A stretch of 8,616 nucleotides of DNA from Clostridia bacterium (GTDB lineage Bacteria > Bacillota_A > Clostridia > Christensenellales > Aristaeellaceae): NCBI GenBank assembly GCA_017412025.1, contig JAFQOY010000132.1:1-8616 (forward strand), given 5' to 3'. The position numbers and the translations under genes were made by a program. Positions 1 through 6,737 of the stretch are shown piece after piece. Below the pieces are notes generated by a model that made no database searches, was not told the origin of the DNA, and worked only from the letters and a program-made list of their open reading frames with translations. The first letter of the stretch is position 1, and the number at the start of each line of letters is the position of its first letter.

Positions 1-20
1 CCTGTGTAAACCCGAAATCC

Positions 21-60
21 GGGCAGGCTGCCGCATGGCGGCGGCCTGCCCCTTTTCTTT
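21..60 (+). terminator. Intrinsic terminator-like hairpin upstream of tctB
   Basis: Bases 21-34 pair with 38-51 over 14 positions (one G-T wobble) around a 3-nt ATG loop. The stem is almost entirely G/C and is followed directly by CTTTTCTTT, the form of a Rho-independent terminator on the + strand. An in-frame TAA at 7-9 could be the stop of a gene that ends just outside the window. If that gene is the solute-binding subunit TctC, which often precedes tctB-tctA, the hairpin would lower expression of the membrane genes relative to the binding protein. The hairpin is seen directly; the identity of the upstream gene is inference. Confidence 0.8.
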
Positions 61-94
61 CGTCATCCAAAGAATCCAATTCTGATTGAAAAAC

Positions 95-117
95 CGTCCG
101 GGCACACTTCCCGGGCG
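95..117 (+). other. Leader hairpin just before the tctB ribosome-binding site
   Basis: Bases 95-102 pair with 110-117 (8 bp, one G-T wobble) around a 7-nt loop. The structure ends 3 nt before the GGGAG Shine-Dalgarno sequence of tctB. It could shield or protect the 5' end of a processed tctBA transcript, or modulate ribosome access. No T-tract follows, so it is not a terminator. In a GC-rich leader a stem of this size can also arise by chance. Confidence 0.4.
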
Positions 118-120
118 ACT

Positions 121-125
121 GGGAG
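121..125 (+). promoter_or_regulatory. Ribosome-binding site that sets the tctB start
   Basis: GGGAG lies 8 nt before the GTG at 134. The alternative in-frame TTG at 86 has no purine-rich sequence at the right distance, and starting there would put the 95-117 hairpin inside the coding region. The GTG at 134 is therefore preferred. Confidence 0.6.
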
Positions 126-133
126 TGTTTATT

Positions 134-766
134 GTGGAAAGAAAGAATCATCAGGATTTCCTCACCGCGTTGGTTACCGGCGCGATCGGCATTTACGCCA
201 TCGTGGAAAGCCAGAATATCAATAAAGTCTATATGGCGCGCCCGCAGCACGGCGACATGCTCACCTCTCCGGGCCTCACGCCGACCATTCTGGGCGTCGG
301 CATCCTCTTCTGCGCCGTTCTGCTGCTGCTGCGCAGCCTGAAGGGCGTCGGCGTCGCAGCGGTCATGGGCGATACCCTTCAGGCCGCAAAGGCCCTTTGC
401 ACCAGCAGCCTGATCCATTTCTCGCTGATCGGCATTGCCTGGATGGCCTTCTACATCTTCTTCCTCATCGAGATGCTTGGCTACGCTCTGTCTTCTCTGA
501 TCTTCCTGATCGGCATCATGTCCCTGCTTCAGGCCAGCAACAAGGGCCATATCATCGCGTTGATGGTGGTTTTTGCCGTCGCCGTCTTTGCGTTCGCCGC
601 CCTTGGTTCTGCGATAGCGCTTCTGGTCACCTGTCTGGTCTTCGCGATCGGCACCATCGTCCTGCTCAAGGCCCCCAAGAAGGTCTGGCTTGCCGTCATC
701 GCCCTGGTCACCGTGGTCGCGATCGTGGTGCTCTTCCAGGTCATCTTCCATATCCGTCTCCCGTAA
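134..766 (+). CDS. tctB: Tripartite tricarboxylate transporter TctB-like small membrane subunit
   Basis: Probable small integral-membrane subunit of a tripartite tricarboxylate transporter (TTT), a secondary, ion-driven uptake system for organic acids that works with a large TctA subunit and an extracytoplasmic TctC binding protein. The 210-residue product has no catalytic motif. Hydrophobic segments lie at about 10-25, 49-68, 94-112, 116-132, 139-178 (long enough for two helices) and 184-206. The C-terminal pattern, a hydrophobic helix ending in IFHIRLP, is typical of TctB proteins. It is somewhat longer than the roughly 150-residue classical members. The call rests mainly on position: it lies 19 nt upstream of an unmistakable tctA. 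TctB proteins diverge strongly, so the family call is good but says nothing about substrate. The GTG start at 134 is chosen because of a GGGAG site 8 nt upstream. Confidence 0.8.
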   Translation: MERKNHQDFLTALVTGAIGIYAIVESQNINKVYMARPQHGDMLTSPGLTPTILGVGILFCAVLLLLRSLKGVGVAAVMGDTLQAAKALCTSSLIHFSLIGIAWMAFYIFFLIEMLGYALSSLIFLIGIMSLLQASNKGHIIALMVVFAVAVFAFAALGSAIALLVTCLVFAIGTIVLLKAPKKVWLAVIALVTVVAIVVLFQVIFHIRLP

Positions 767-785
767 GAAAAGGCAGGTGTAATTC

Positions 786-2294
786 ATGCAGGCTTTTGCG
801 TTCCTGGCTGAGGCGCTCGGCATCGTCCTTCAGCCGATGAATCTCTTCGCGCTGTTTATCTCCACGTTCTTCGGTCTGCTGGTGGGCATGCTCCCCGGCC
901 TGACCTCCACCATGGCCGTCGCGCTGCTGACCGGCCTCTCCTTCGGACTGCCCCATCAGACTGCGCTCATCGTCGTCATCTCCGTGTACGTCGGCGCGGT
1001 TTCGGGCGGCTGTCAGTCCGCAATCCTTCTGAATATCCCGGGCACCCCGGCCTCCGCCGCCACGGCGCTGGACGGCTACCCGATGGGCCAGCAGGGCAAA
1101 GCCGGTCTGGCCATCTTCCTGGCGACGTTCGCCTCCTTCATGGGCACGCTCATCTCTGTGCTGTGTGTGCTGCTGCTCACCCCGTTCCTCACCGATCTGG
1201 CGCTTGAGTTCACCAGCCCGGAATTCTTCCTGCTGGCGCTGTTCGGCATCATGATCTGCGGCAGCCTCGCCTCCCAGGGCGACACCCTCAAGGGCTGGAT
1301 CGCCGGCCTCCTGGGCCTGCTCATCGCGCAGGTCGGCCTTGATACGATGTGGTCCGTGCCGCGCTTCTCCTTCGGCCTCAACAAGCTCATCGGCGGCATC
1401 CAGCTGATCCCGATCATGATCGGCCTGTTCGGCTTCCCGCAGATTCTGGGCATGTTCAAGAACGAAGATCACAAGGTGCTGGAGCTGACGAAGTTCAAGC
1501 TCAGCGAAGGCTTCTCCATCCTCAAAAAGAACATCCTCAACATCGTCCGCTCCGCCATGATCGGCGTCGGCGTCGGCGTCATTCCGGGCGTCGGCGAGGA
1601 TACGGGCGGATGGCTGTCCTACTGGGCCGTCAAGCTGGAAAAGAAAAAGGAAATCGATCAGTTCGGCAAGGGCCATCCCTCCGGCATCATCGCTGCCGAA
1701 ACCGGCAACAACTCCTGTATCGGCGGCGCGATCATCCCGGTCATCTCCCTGGCCGTTCCGGGTTCCACGTCTGCCGCCGTGCTTCTGGCTGCGTTCCAGC
1801 TGCATGGCTACATTCCCGGCCCGAACCTGATGAACGAGTCTCCGGATTTCCTTTACAAGGTTTCGATCTATCTGGCCTGCGCCGCCATCACCATGTGGCT
1901 GCTGTCCATGATCATCTCCAAGTTCTCCGTCAAGATCCTGGGCGTCAAGAAGGAAATCCTCATGCCCATCATCGTCACCCTGTGCGTCGTCGGTTCCTTT
2001 GTCGTGCGCTCCATGATGTTTGACGTGAAGCTCATGTTCATCTTCGGCCTGATCGGCTTCGTCATGTTCTATGTCAAGCTGCCGGCAGCTCCGTTCCTGC
2101 TGGGCGTCATCCTGGGCAACATGGCCGACCATAAGCTCCGCCTGACGCTGCAGGGCTCCGGCGGCAGCCTTGCGCCGTTCTTCACCCGCCCGATCTGCAT
2201 CTTCTTCCTGATCATCATCGTGATCCTCGCCTGCTCTCAGCTGGGCGTGTTCAAGTACATTGCGAAGAAGCGCGCAGAAAAGAAGGGCGCATAA
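786..2294 (+). CDS. tctA: Tripartite tricarboxylate transporter TctA-family large permease subunit
   Basis: Large membrane subunit that forms the transport path of a TTT system for carboxylates. At 502 residues it has the usual TctA length and is hydrophobic throughout, with about a dozen membrane segments. The family's repeated signature is visible twice: G-x3-G-x2-PG at residues 30-38, followed by NIPGTP at 83-88 and the ALDGYP region at 94-99; then G-x-G-x2-PGVG at 262-270, followed by GNNS at 307-310 and AVPGS at 323-327. These paired halves are the conserved signature regions of TctA proteins. The start ATG has an AGGTG site 6 nt upstream. The subunits vary in ligand (citrate, tartrate, aromatic acids and others), and specificity mainly lies in TctC, which is not in the window. 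The substrate is therefore unknown, but a carboxylate is likely. The next gene starts 34 nt downstream in the same direction. Confidence 0.95.
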   Translation: MQAFAFLAEALGIVLQPMNLFALFISTFFGLLVGMLPGLTSTMAVALLTGLSFGLPHQTALIVVISVYVGAVSGGCQSAILLNIPGTPASAATALDGYPMGQQGKAGLAIFLATFASFMGTLISVLCVLLLTPFLTDLALEFTSPEFFLLALFGIMICGSLASQGDTLKGWIAGLLGLLIAQVGLDTMWSVPRFSFGLNKLIGGIQLIPIMIGLFGFPQILGMFKNEDHKVLELTKFKLSEGFSILKKNILNIVRSAMIGVGVGVIPGVGEDTGGWLSYWAVKLEKKKEIDQFGKGHPSGIIAAETGNNSCIGGAIIPVISLAVPGSTSAAVLLAAFQLHGYIPGPNLMNESPDFLYKVSIYLACAAITMWLLSMIISKFSVKILGVKKEILMPIIVTLCVVGSFVVRSMMFDVKLMFIFGLIGFVMFYVKLPAAPFLLGVILGNMADHKLRLTLQGSGGSLAPFFTRPICIFFLIIIVILACSQLGVFKYIAKKRAEKKGA

Positions 2295-2315
2295 CCCCCC
2301 AAATCTCTTTGATTC

Positions 2316-2320
2316 GGAGG
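2316..2320 (+). promoter_or_regulatory. Ribosome-binding site that sets the Gfo/Idh/MocA gene start
   Basis: GGAGG lies 8 nt before the ATG at 2329. The reading frame stays open upstream to 2260, but that extension overlaps tctA, lacks a comparable site and would add 23 residues before the beta strand that begins a Rossmann fold. Confidence 0.85.
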
Positions 2321-2328
2321 AAAACATC

Positions 2329-3495
2329 ATGAAAAAAGTCAACGTAGGCATGATCGGCAGCGGCTTTGCCTCTGTCCTTCATGCGGAATCGTATCAGCGC
2401 GTGTGCGGCCTGGAGGTCGTGATGAAGGCGGTTTCCTCCATCGCGCCGGATGTGCAGGCGTTCGCGGACAGGTTCGGTTTTGAAAAGGTCTACACCGACT
2501 ACCGTGAGATGCTCAGGGATCCGGAGATCGACGTCGTGGACATCATCACGCCGCCTGTCATGCATGCGGTCATGATCAAGGATGCGCTGGCGGCCGGCAA
2601 GCATGTCATCTGCGAAAAGCCGCTCACCGGCTATTTCGGCGAGCCGGGCGAAGAGGGCCCCGTCGGCAAAACCGCCAAGCGCGTCATGTACGAAAAGGTA
2701 TTGGCCGAGCTTGACGACCTGAAGAAGGCCGTTGAAAGCAGCGGCAGGCTCTTCATGTACGCCGAAAACTTCTGCTACGCGCCCGCCGTGCTCAAGACCG
2801 TGGAGATCGTGAAGGCCAAAAACAGCAAGATCCTCTACATGCGCGCAGAGGAAGGCCACAGCGGCTCCCACGCGCCGCATGCCGCGCAGTGGAAGATGTC
2901 CGGCGGCGGTTCCTTCATCCGTCAGGGCTGCCATCCGCTCAGCGCCGCGCTCTTCCTCAAGCAGGTCGAAGCTGCGCATCGCGGCGAAACCGTCGCCCCC
3001 GCCTCCGTCATGGCGGACGTCGGCGTGACGGCCGCCTGCCTGACCGAAGAGGAAAAGAAGAACATTGCCGCCCGCCCCGTGGACGTGGAGGATCAGGCGA
3101 GCGTGCTCGTCTCCTTCTCCGACGGCACAAAGGCCAACATCACCGCCGGCGACTTCGTCCTCGGCGGCGTGCGCAACGTGGTGGAGGTCTACACCAACGA
3201 CGGCACCTACCTGAGCAACATCGCCCCCAACAACCACCTGATGGCTTACGATGTGGATGCGGAGCACCTTGCCAACGTCTACATCACCGAGAAGGTGGAA
3301 AACAAGGCTGGCTGGCAGCCGGTCTTCATCGACGAAAACTATGCCCGCGGCTATGTGGGCGAGCTTCAGGATTTCATGGAATGCGTGGCCTATGGCCGCC
3401 AGCCGCTCTCCGGCTTTGATCTGGCATATGATACCGCAAAGGTCGTCTACGCCGCCTATCTCTCTGCCGAGGAGGGCGTCCGTGTCAGGCTCTGA
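2329..3495 (+). CDS. Gfo/Idh/MocA-family NAD(P)-dependent oxidoreductase
   Basis: Predicted cytosolic dehydrogenase that oxidises a secondary hydroxyl of a sugar, cyclitol or related polyol (or reduces the ketone) using NAD(P). The 388-residue product opens with a Rossmann strand and a GSG dinucleotide-binding turn (residues 10-12). The conserved EKP motif follows at 96-98 (CEKPLTG), whose lysine normally contributes to cofactor and substrate binding. The C-terminal part has the family's alpha/beta domain. The loop that usually reads GGGxxxDxGxH is present at 192-202, with the histidine kept (H202) but arginine (R198) where aspartate is usual. The stretch at about 101-120, after EKP, looks like an insertion compared with simple family members. 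The gene overlaps the following MFS gene by 14 nt, so the two are probably translationally coupled. Members act on very diverse substrates, so no specific reaction is assigned. Confidence 0.9.
   Translation: MKKVNVGMIGSGFASVLHAESYQRVCGLEVVMKAVSSIAPDVQAFADRFGFEKVYTDYREMLRDPEIDVVDIITPPVMHAVMIKDALAAGKHVICEKPLTGYFGEPGEEGPVGKTAKRVMYEKVLAELDDLKKAVESSGRLFMYAENFCYAPAVLKTVEIVKAKNSKILYMRAEEGHSGSHAPHAAQWKMSGGGSFIRQGCHPLSAALFLKQVEAAHRGETVAPASVMADVGVTAACLTEEEKKNIAARPVDVEDQASVLVSFSDGTKANITAGDFVLGGVRNVVEVYTNDGTYLSNIAPNNHLMAYDVDAEHLANVYITEKVENKAGWQPVFIDENYARGYVGELQDFMECVAYGRQPLSGFDLAYDTAKVVYAAYLSAEEGVRVRL
3470..3475 (+). promoter_or_regulatory. Ribosome-binding site inside the Gfo/Idh gene that sets the MFS start
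   Basis: AGGAGG at 3470-3475 lies within the last codons of the upstream gene, 6 nt before a GTG at 3482. This perfect site fixes the MFS start at the GTG. The upstream extension of the frame to 3251 is a shadow of the Gfo/Idh gene. Confidence 0.85.
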
Positions 3496-4648
3496 CGCCA
3501 ATAAGCGGCAAACAGCCAGCGCGCTGTTTGCCGTTGCCTTCTTTTTCTGGTTTTCCCAGTACGCCTACGCCTCCTATATCAACCCCGTGCTGCTGGAGAG
3601 CGGCGCGTCTGCTACGTTTATGGGGCTGGTTGGCGGCATGTACGGCGTCGTACAGCTCATTCTGCGCATTCCGGTCGGTATTGCTGCCGACCGCTATAAC
3701 AAGCAGAAGCTCTTTGTCGTTCTGGGCTGCGTTCTTTCTCTGATCGCCGCGGTCGGCATGACCATCAGCACTGCGCCCATGAGCATGCTCATCTGCCGCA
3801 CCATCGGCGGCGTGGCCTGCTGCTCCTGGGTGTGCCACACCGTGCTCTACAGCCGGTATTTTACCGGCTCTGAATCCGCGGGCCGCATCACACAGCTCAA
3901 CACCGGCAGCTACTTTGGCCGTCTGGGCAGTTATGTGACCGTCGCGCTCTTTGTCTCTCTCTTTGACATGCGCGTTGCGTTTGTCATCGGCGCCGTCGGC
4001 GCGGCCATCTCGCTGCTGCTGTGCATAAAGGTTGAGAATGTCGGCACGGATGCTCCTTCTGCTTCGCTTTCCAGCTATCTGAGCGTGATGAAGGAAAAGA
4101 ACCTGCTCATCTGCTCCGGCATTGCGATTCTGGTGCAGTTTGTCGCCTTCGCCACGGAGTATTCCTTCGCCACCAATGTGCAGGTCGCGCTGGGCGCTAC
4201 GGCGCAGCAGGTCAGCTATTTCAGCATCGCGCTGCTTGTCCCGTCGATCATCGCCAACTACATCGTCGGACGGATGATCCTCAAAAAGCGCTCGCCCAAG
4301 GCGATCCTGTGCCTTGGCATGGAGCTGATGACCGCCTACTGCGTGCTCACCCCGCGCGTCACGCAGCTGTGGCAGTTCTATCCCGTGCAGGCGCTCGCCG
4401 GAATCGGCAACAGCTGCACCATCGCCGTGCTTCTGGGGCAGTGTGTGCGCAAGGTTCCCGCGCAAAGCCGCTCTACCGCCATGGGCTTTTTCCAGGCCGC
4501 ATACGCCGTCGGTCTGTCGCTGGGCCCGTCGTTTATGGGCGTGATGATCGATCTGTTTGATTTCCGCCTCTCCTTTGACCTCATGGCCATACTGGCCGTG
4601 ATCACCATTGTGCTCACCGTGCGCTTCCTCGAGGAAGACCGCGCGTAA
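3482..4648 (+). CDS. Major facilitator superfamily (MFS) transporter
   Basis: Integral-membrane secondary transporter of 388 residues with the expected run of about 12 hydrophobic helices, split into two halves around a polar loop near residues 185-205. The MFS motif A, in the loop after helix 2, is seen as G-I-A-A-D-R-Y-N-K-Q-K at 66-76, close to the consensus GxLADRxGRK. The second half has the matching but degenerate loop at VGRMILKKRSPK (about 261-272). A late segment reads AMGFFQAAYAVGLSLGP, as in sugar- and drug-type MFS permeases. The start is a GTG with a perfect AGGAGG inside the preceding gene, giving a 14-nt overlap. It may import a second pathway substrate or export a product. The direction and ligand cannot be read from the sequence. 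Having both an MFS and a TTT permease in one operon is notable. Confidence 0.92.
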   Translation: MSGSDANKRQTASALFAVAFFFWFSQYAYASYINPVLLESGASATFMGLVGGMYGVVQLILRIPVGIAADRYNKQKLFVVLGCVLSLIAAVGMTISTAPMSMLICRTIGGVACCSWVCHTVLYSRYFTGSESAGRITQLNTGSYFGRLGSYVTVALFVSLFDMRVAFVIGAVGAAISLLLCIKVENVGTDAPSASLSSYLSVMKEKNLLICSGIAILVQFVAFATEYSFATNVQVALGATAQQVSYFSIALLVPSIIANYIVGRMILKKRSPKAILCLGMELMTAYCVLTPRVTQLWQFYPVQALAGIGNSCTIAVLLGQCVRKVPAQSRSTAMGFFQAAYAVGLSLGPSFMGVMIDLFDFRLSFDLMAILAVITIVLTVRFLEEDRA

Positions 4649-4671
4649 ACCCATACTCAGGAGGCATTTAT

Positions 4672-5967
4672 ATGCAGCACGAAACATTCCGCTACACATC
4701 CCTTGCCGATATCGCTGCCAAAAAGGAAGAGCTCGGCGTCGAATTCCCGATGAGTGAAAACATCGGCGCGCTCTTCACGCCGCTGAAGATCGGCCATGTG
4801 TGCGCAGAAAACCGCATCGCCTTCCAGCCGATGGAGGGCACGGACGGCACGCTTTCCGGCGCGCCGGACGAGCTGACCTGCCGCCGCTATCTGCGCTTTG
4901 CCAAGGGCAGCCCGGGTCTGATCTGGTATGAGGCCGTCTCCAGCGTGCCCGAGGGCCGCGCCAGCGCGCATCAGCTGATGGTGCATCCGGATAATATCGA
5001 CGCCACCAAGCGCCTGCTCGACCAGATCCGCGAGACGAGCATCCGCGAGCACGGCTATGCGCCGGTGATCATCATGCAGGCGACCAATTCCGGCCGCTAC
5101 TCTAAGCCCCAGGGCTTCCCCGAGCCGCTGATCGCCTACAACTGCCCGCCGCTTGAGGATACGCCGCTTGACAAGAGCCGCATCCTCAGCGACGACACGC
5201 TCAGGCGCTATGAAGAGGCCTTCGGTGGCGCTGCGCGCTTTGCGCAGGCAGCGGGCTTTGACGGCATGGACGTCAAGTGCTGCCATCGCTATCTGGCCTG
5301 CGAGCTGCTGAGCGCCTATACCCGCGAGGGCGAATACGGCGGCAGCTATGAAAACCGCACGCGCTTCCTCAAGAACGCCTACCGCGCGGCGAAGGCCGCC
5401 ATCACCGGCGATCTGTTCCTCACCAGCCGCCTCAACGCCTACGACGGCTTCCCCTATCCCTACGGATTCGGCGTGAACGAAGGCAGCATGGAGCCGGACA
5501 TGACCGAGGCCATCCGCCTGATCGGCGAGCTGAAGGCAGAGTTTGACATCCCGATGATCAACATCACCATGGGCAACCCGTATAAGAACCCGCACGTCAA
5601 CCGTCCGTACGACAAGGGCAATTACGTCCCGCCGGAGCATCCGCTCGAGGGTCTTGCCCGCGTGATGAAGGGCGTCAGTGAAATCCAGCACGCGCATCCC
5701 GATCTGCCGGTGCTCGGCTCCGCGTTCAGCTATCTGCGCCAGTTCTCCCCGAATCTCGCCGCAGGCATGGTGGAAGGCGGTCACTGCGCGATGGCTGGCT
5801 TTGGCCGCATGGCGTTTGCCCATCCGGAGTTCGTGCGCGAGCTGCGCGAAAACGGCGCAATGAACGCCAAGCAGTCCTGCGTCACCTGCGGCGGCTGCGC
5901 CGTGCTGCTCAGGAGCGGCACGCCGTCCGGCTGCATCGTACGCGACAGGGAGGTGTATCATCTGTGA
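4672..5967 (+). CDS. Old Yellow Enzyme-type FMN oxidoreductase with C-terminal Fe-S motif
   Basis: Predicted cytosolic flavoenzyme of the NADH:flavin oxidoreductase/Old Yellow Enzyme TIM-barrel family, whose members reduce activated C=C bonds (2-enoates, enones, 2,4-dienoyl-CoA). An atypical N-terminal extension of about 34 residues comes before the barrel start at LFTPLKIG (34-41). The family core is clear at GFDGMDV (195-201) and YGGSYENRTR (222-231), with FMN-phosphate-loop-like GFGRM at 376-380. At the C terminus C403, C406, C409 and C421 form CX2CX2CX11C. This is close to the CX2CX3CX11-12C [4Fe-4S] ligand set of 2,4-dienoyl-CoA reductase and BaiCD/BaiH-type enzymes. The protein ends right there, so the FAD/NAD(P)H domain of those longer enzymes is absent. 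The usual first active-site histidine of HxxN/H is lysine (K202); H205 and Y207 are kept. The ATG has AGGAGG 7 nt upstream, and the stop overlaps the next start. Confidence 0.9.
   Translation: MQHETFRYTSLADIAAKKEELGVEFPMSENIGALFTPLKIGHVCAENRIAFQPMEGTDGTLSGAPDELTCRRYLRFAKGSPGLIWYEAVSSVPEGRASAHQLMVHPDNIDATKRLLDQIRETSIREHGYAPVIIMQATNSGRYSKPQGFPEPLIAYNCPPLEDTPLDKSRILSDDTLRRYEEAFGGAARFAQAAGFDGMDVKCCHRYLACELLSAYTREGEYGGSYENRTRFLKNAYRAAKAAITGDLFLTSRLNAYDGFPYPYGFGVNEGSMEPDMTEAIRLIGELKAEFDIPMINITMGNPYKNPHVNRPYDKGNYVPPEHPLEGLARVMKGVSEIQHAHPDLPVLGSAFSYLRQFSPNLAAGMVEGGHCAMAGFGRMAFAHPEFVRELRENGAMNAKQSCVTCGGCAVLLRSGTPSGCIVRDREVYHL
5949..5955 (+). promoter_or_regulatory. Ribosome-binding site that sets the SDR GTG start
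   Basis: GGAGGTG lies 8 nt before a GTG at 5964, inside the last codons of the OYE gene. The start and the previous stop share the bases GTGA (5964-5967), a classic translational-coupling junction. Confidence 0.85.
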
Positions 5968-6710
5968 AAACCGCGCTGGTTACCGGTTCCTCCCGCGGCA
6001 TTGGCCGCGGCATCGCCGATCTGCTGTACGAAAGCGGCTATACCGTCATCTACTGCGGTACGCGCCCCCAGCGCCCGGAAAACCTTCCGGAAGAACGCGA
6101 TTACGTGGGCTGCGACATCTCCAAAGCGGAAGACCGCAAGGCCGCGTTTGACTATGTGATGGACAAATACGGCAGACTTGACGTGCTGGTCAACAATGCC
6201 GGCGTCGCGCCGCTTGTGCGCATGGATATCATGGAGACGACCGAGGAGAGCTTTGACCGGGTGCTGGGTATCAATCTCAAGGGCACGTTCTTCATGTGCC
6301 AGGCGGCAGCCAACCTGATGGCGGCGGGCCTTGAGCAGAATCTTGAGGATTATACGCCGCGCATCGTCAACATCGGTTCCATGTCCGCCTACACATCCAG
6401 CACCTCCCGCGGCGAATACTGCATCAGCAAGGCCGGCGTCTCCATGGTCACCATGCTCTTTGCCGACAGGCTTGCGGCGCTGGGCATTCCGGTATTCGAG
6501 GTGCGCCCCGGCATCATCGACACCGACATGACCAAGGTCGTCCACCAGAAATACGAAGACCTGATCGCCGGCGGCCTGACGCCGATTCCGCGCTTTGGAA
6601 AGCCCGAGGATGTGGCGAAGATGGTGCTCGCCTGCTGCTCCGGCATGCTGGATTTCTCCTGCGGCCAGGTGCTCAACGCCGACGGCGGCTTCGCCCTCAG
6701 GCGGCTGTAA
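5964..6710 (+). CDS. Short-chain dehydrogenase/reductase (classical SDR, 3-ketoacyl-ACP reductase-like)
   Basis: NAD(P)-dependent cytosolic dehydrogenase/reductase that interconverts a hydroxyl and a ketone. The 248 residues are standard for a classical SDR. The cofactor-binding glycine motif TGSSRGIG is at 7-14, NNAG at 77-80 and the structural/catalytic asparagine at N104. The catalytic serine is probably S139 and the YxxxK pair is Y152 and K156. The RPGIIDTDM segment (181-189) and the C-terminal NADGGF (238-243) are typical. Basic residues after the second beta strand (R34, R37) hint at NADPH use, but this is weak. FabG-like automatic annotation would be expected. Its location between the OYE and the FAD enzyme, with a 4-nt overlap with the former, argues for a pathway enzyme rather than a fatty-acid synthesis enzyme. 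The baiA products of bile-acid clusters show SDRs in such company, but no close relation is claimed. Confidence 0.93.
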   Translation: MKTALVTGSSRGIGRGIADLLYESGYTVIYCGTRPQRPENLPEERDYVGCDISKAEDRKAAFDYVMDKYGRLDVLVNNAGVAPLVRMDIMETTEESFDRVLGINLKGTFFMCQAAANLMAAGLEQNLEDYTPRIVNIGSMSAYTSSTSRGEYCISKAGVSMVTMLFADRLAALGIPVFEVRPGIIDTDMTKVVHQKYEDLIAGGLTPIPRFGKPEDVAKMVLACCSGMLDFSCGQVLNADGGFALRRL

Positions 6711-6737
6711 CATCACCGCACCATAAGGAGGCTGTAG

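Noticed and set aside
86..114. TTGAAA at 86-91 as a -35 promoter box for tctB
   Set aside because: About 17 nt downstream the sequence is TCCCGG, with nothing like a -10 box.
86..133. TTG start for tctB at 86
   Set aside because: It lacks a Shine-Dalgarno sequence and would translate through the leader hairpin. The GTG at 134 has GGGAG 8 nt upstream.
741..2351. Long minus-strand open frame (536 codons) opposite tctA
   Set aside because: It mirrors the clear TctA frame in GC-rich DNA. The translation is dominated by His, Asp, Glu, Arg and Ala with no recognisable domain.
3251..3481. N-terminal extension of the MFS frame upstream of the GTG at 3482
   Set aside because: It lies wholly inside the Gfo/Idh gene and reads as low-complexity Ser/Arg/Pro sequence. 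The perfect AGGAGG before 3482 sets the start.
3851..3869. Perfect 8-bp inverted repeat with a 3-nt loop inside the MFS gene
   Set aside because: It encodes ordinary MFS residues, has no T-run after it and sits mid-gene, so it is probably chance in GC-rich coding sequence.
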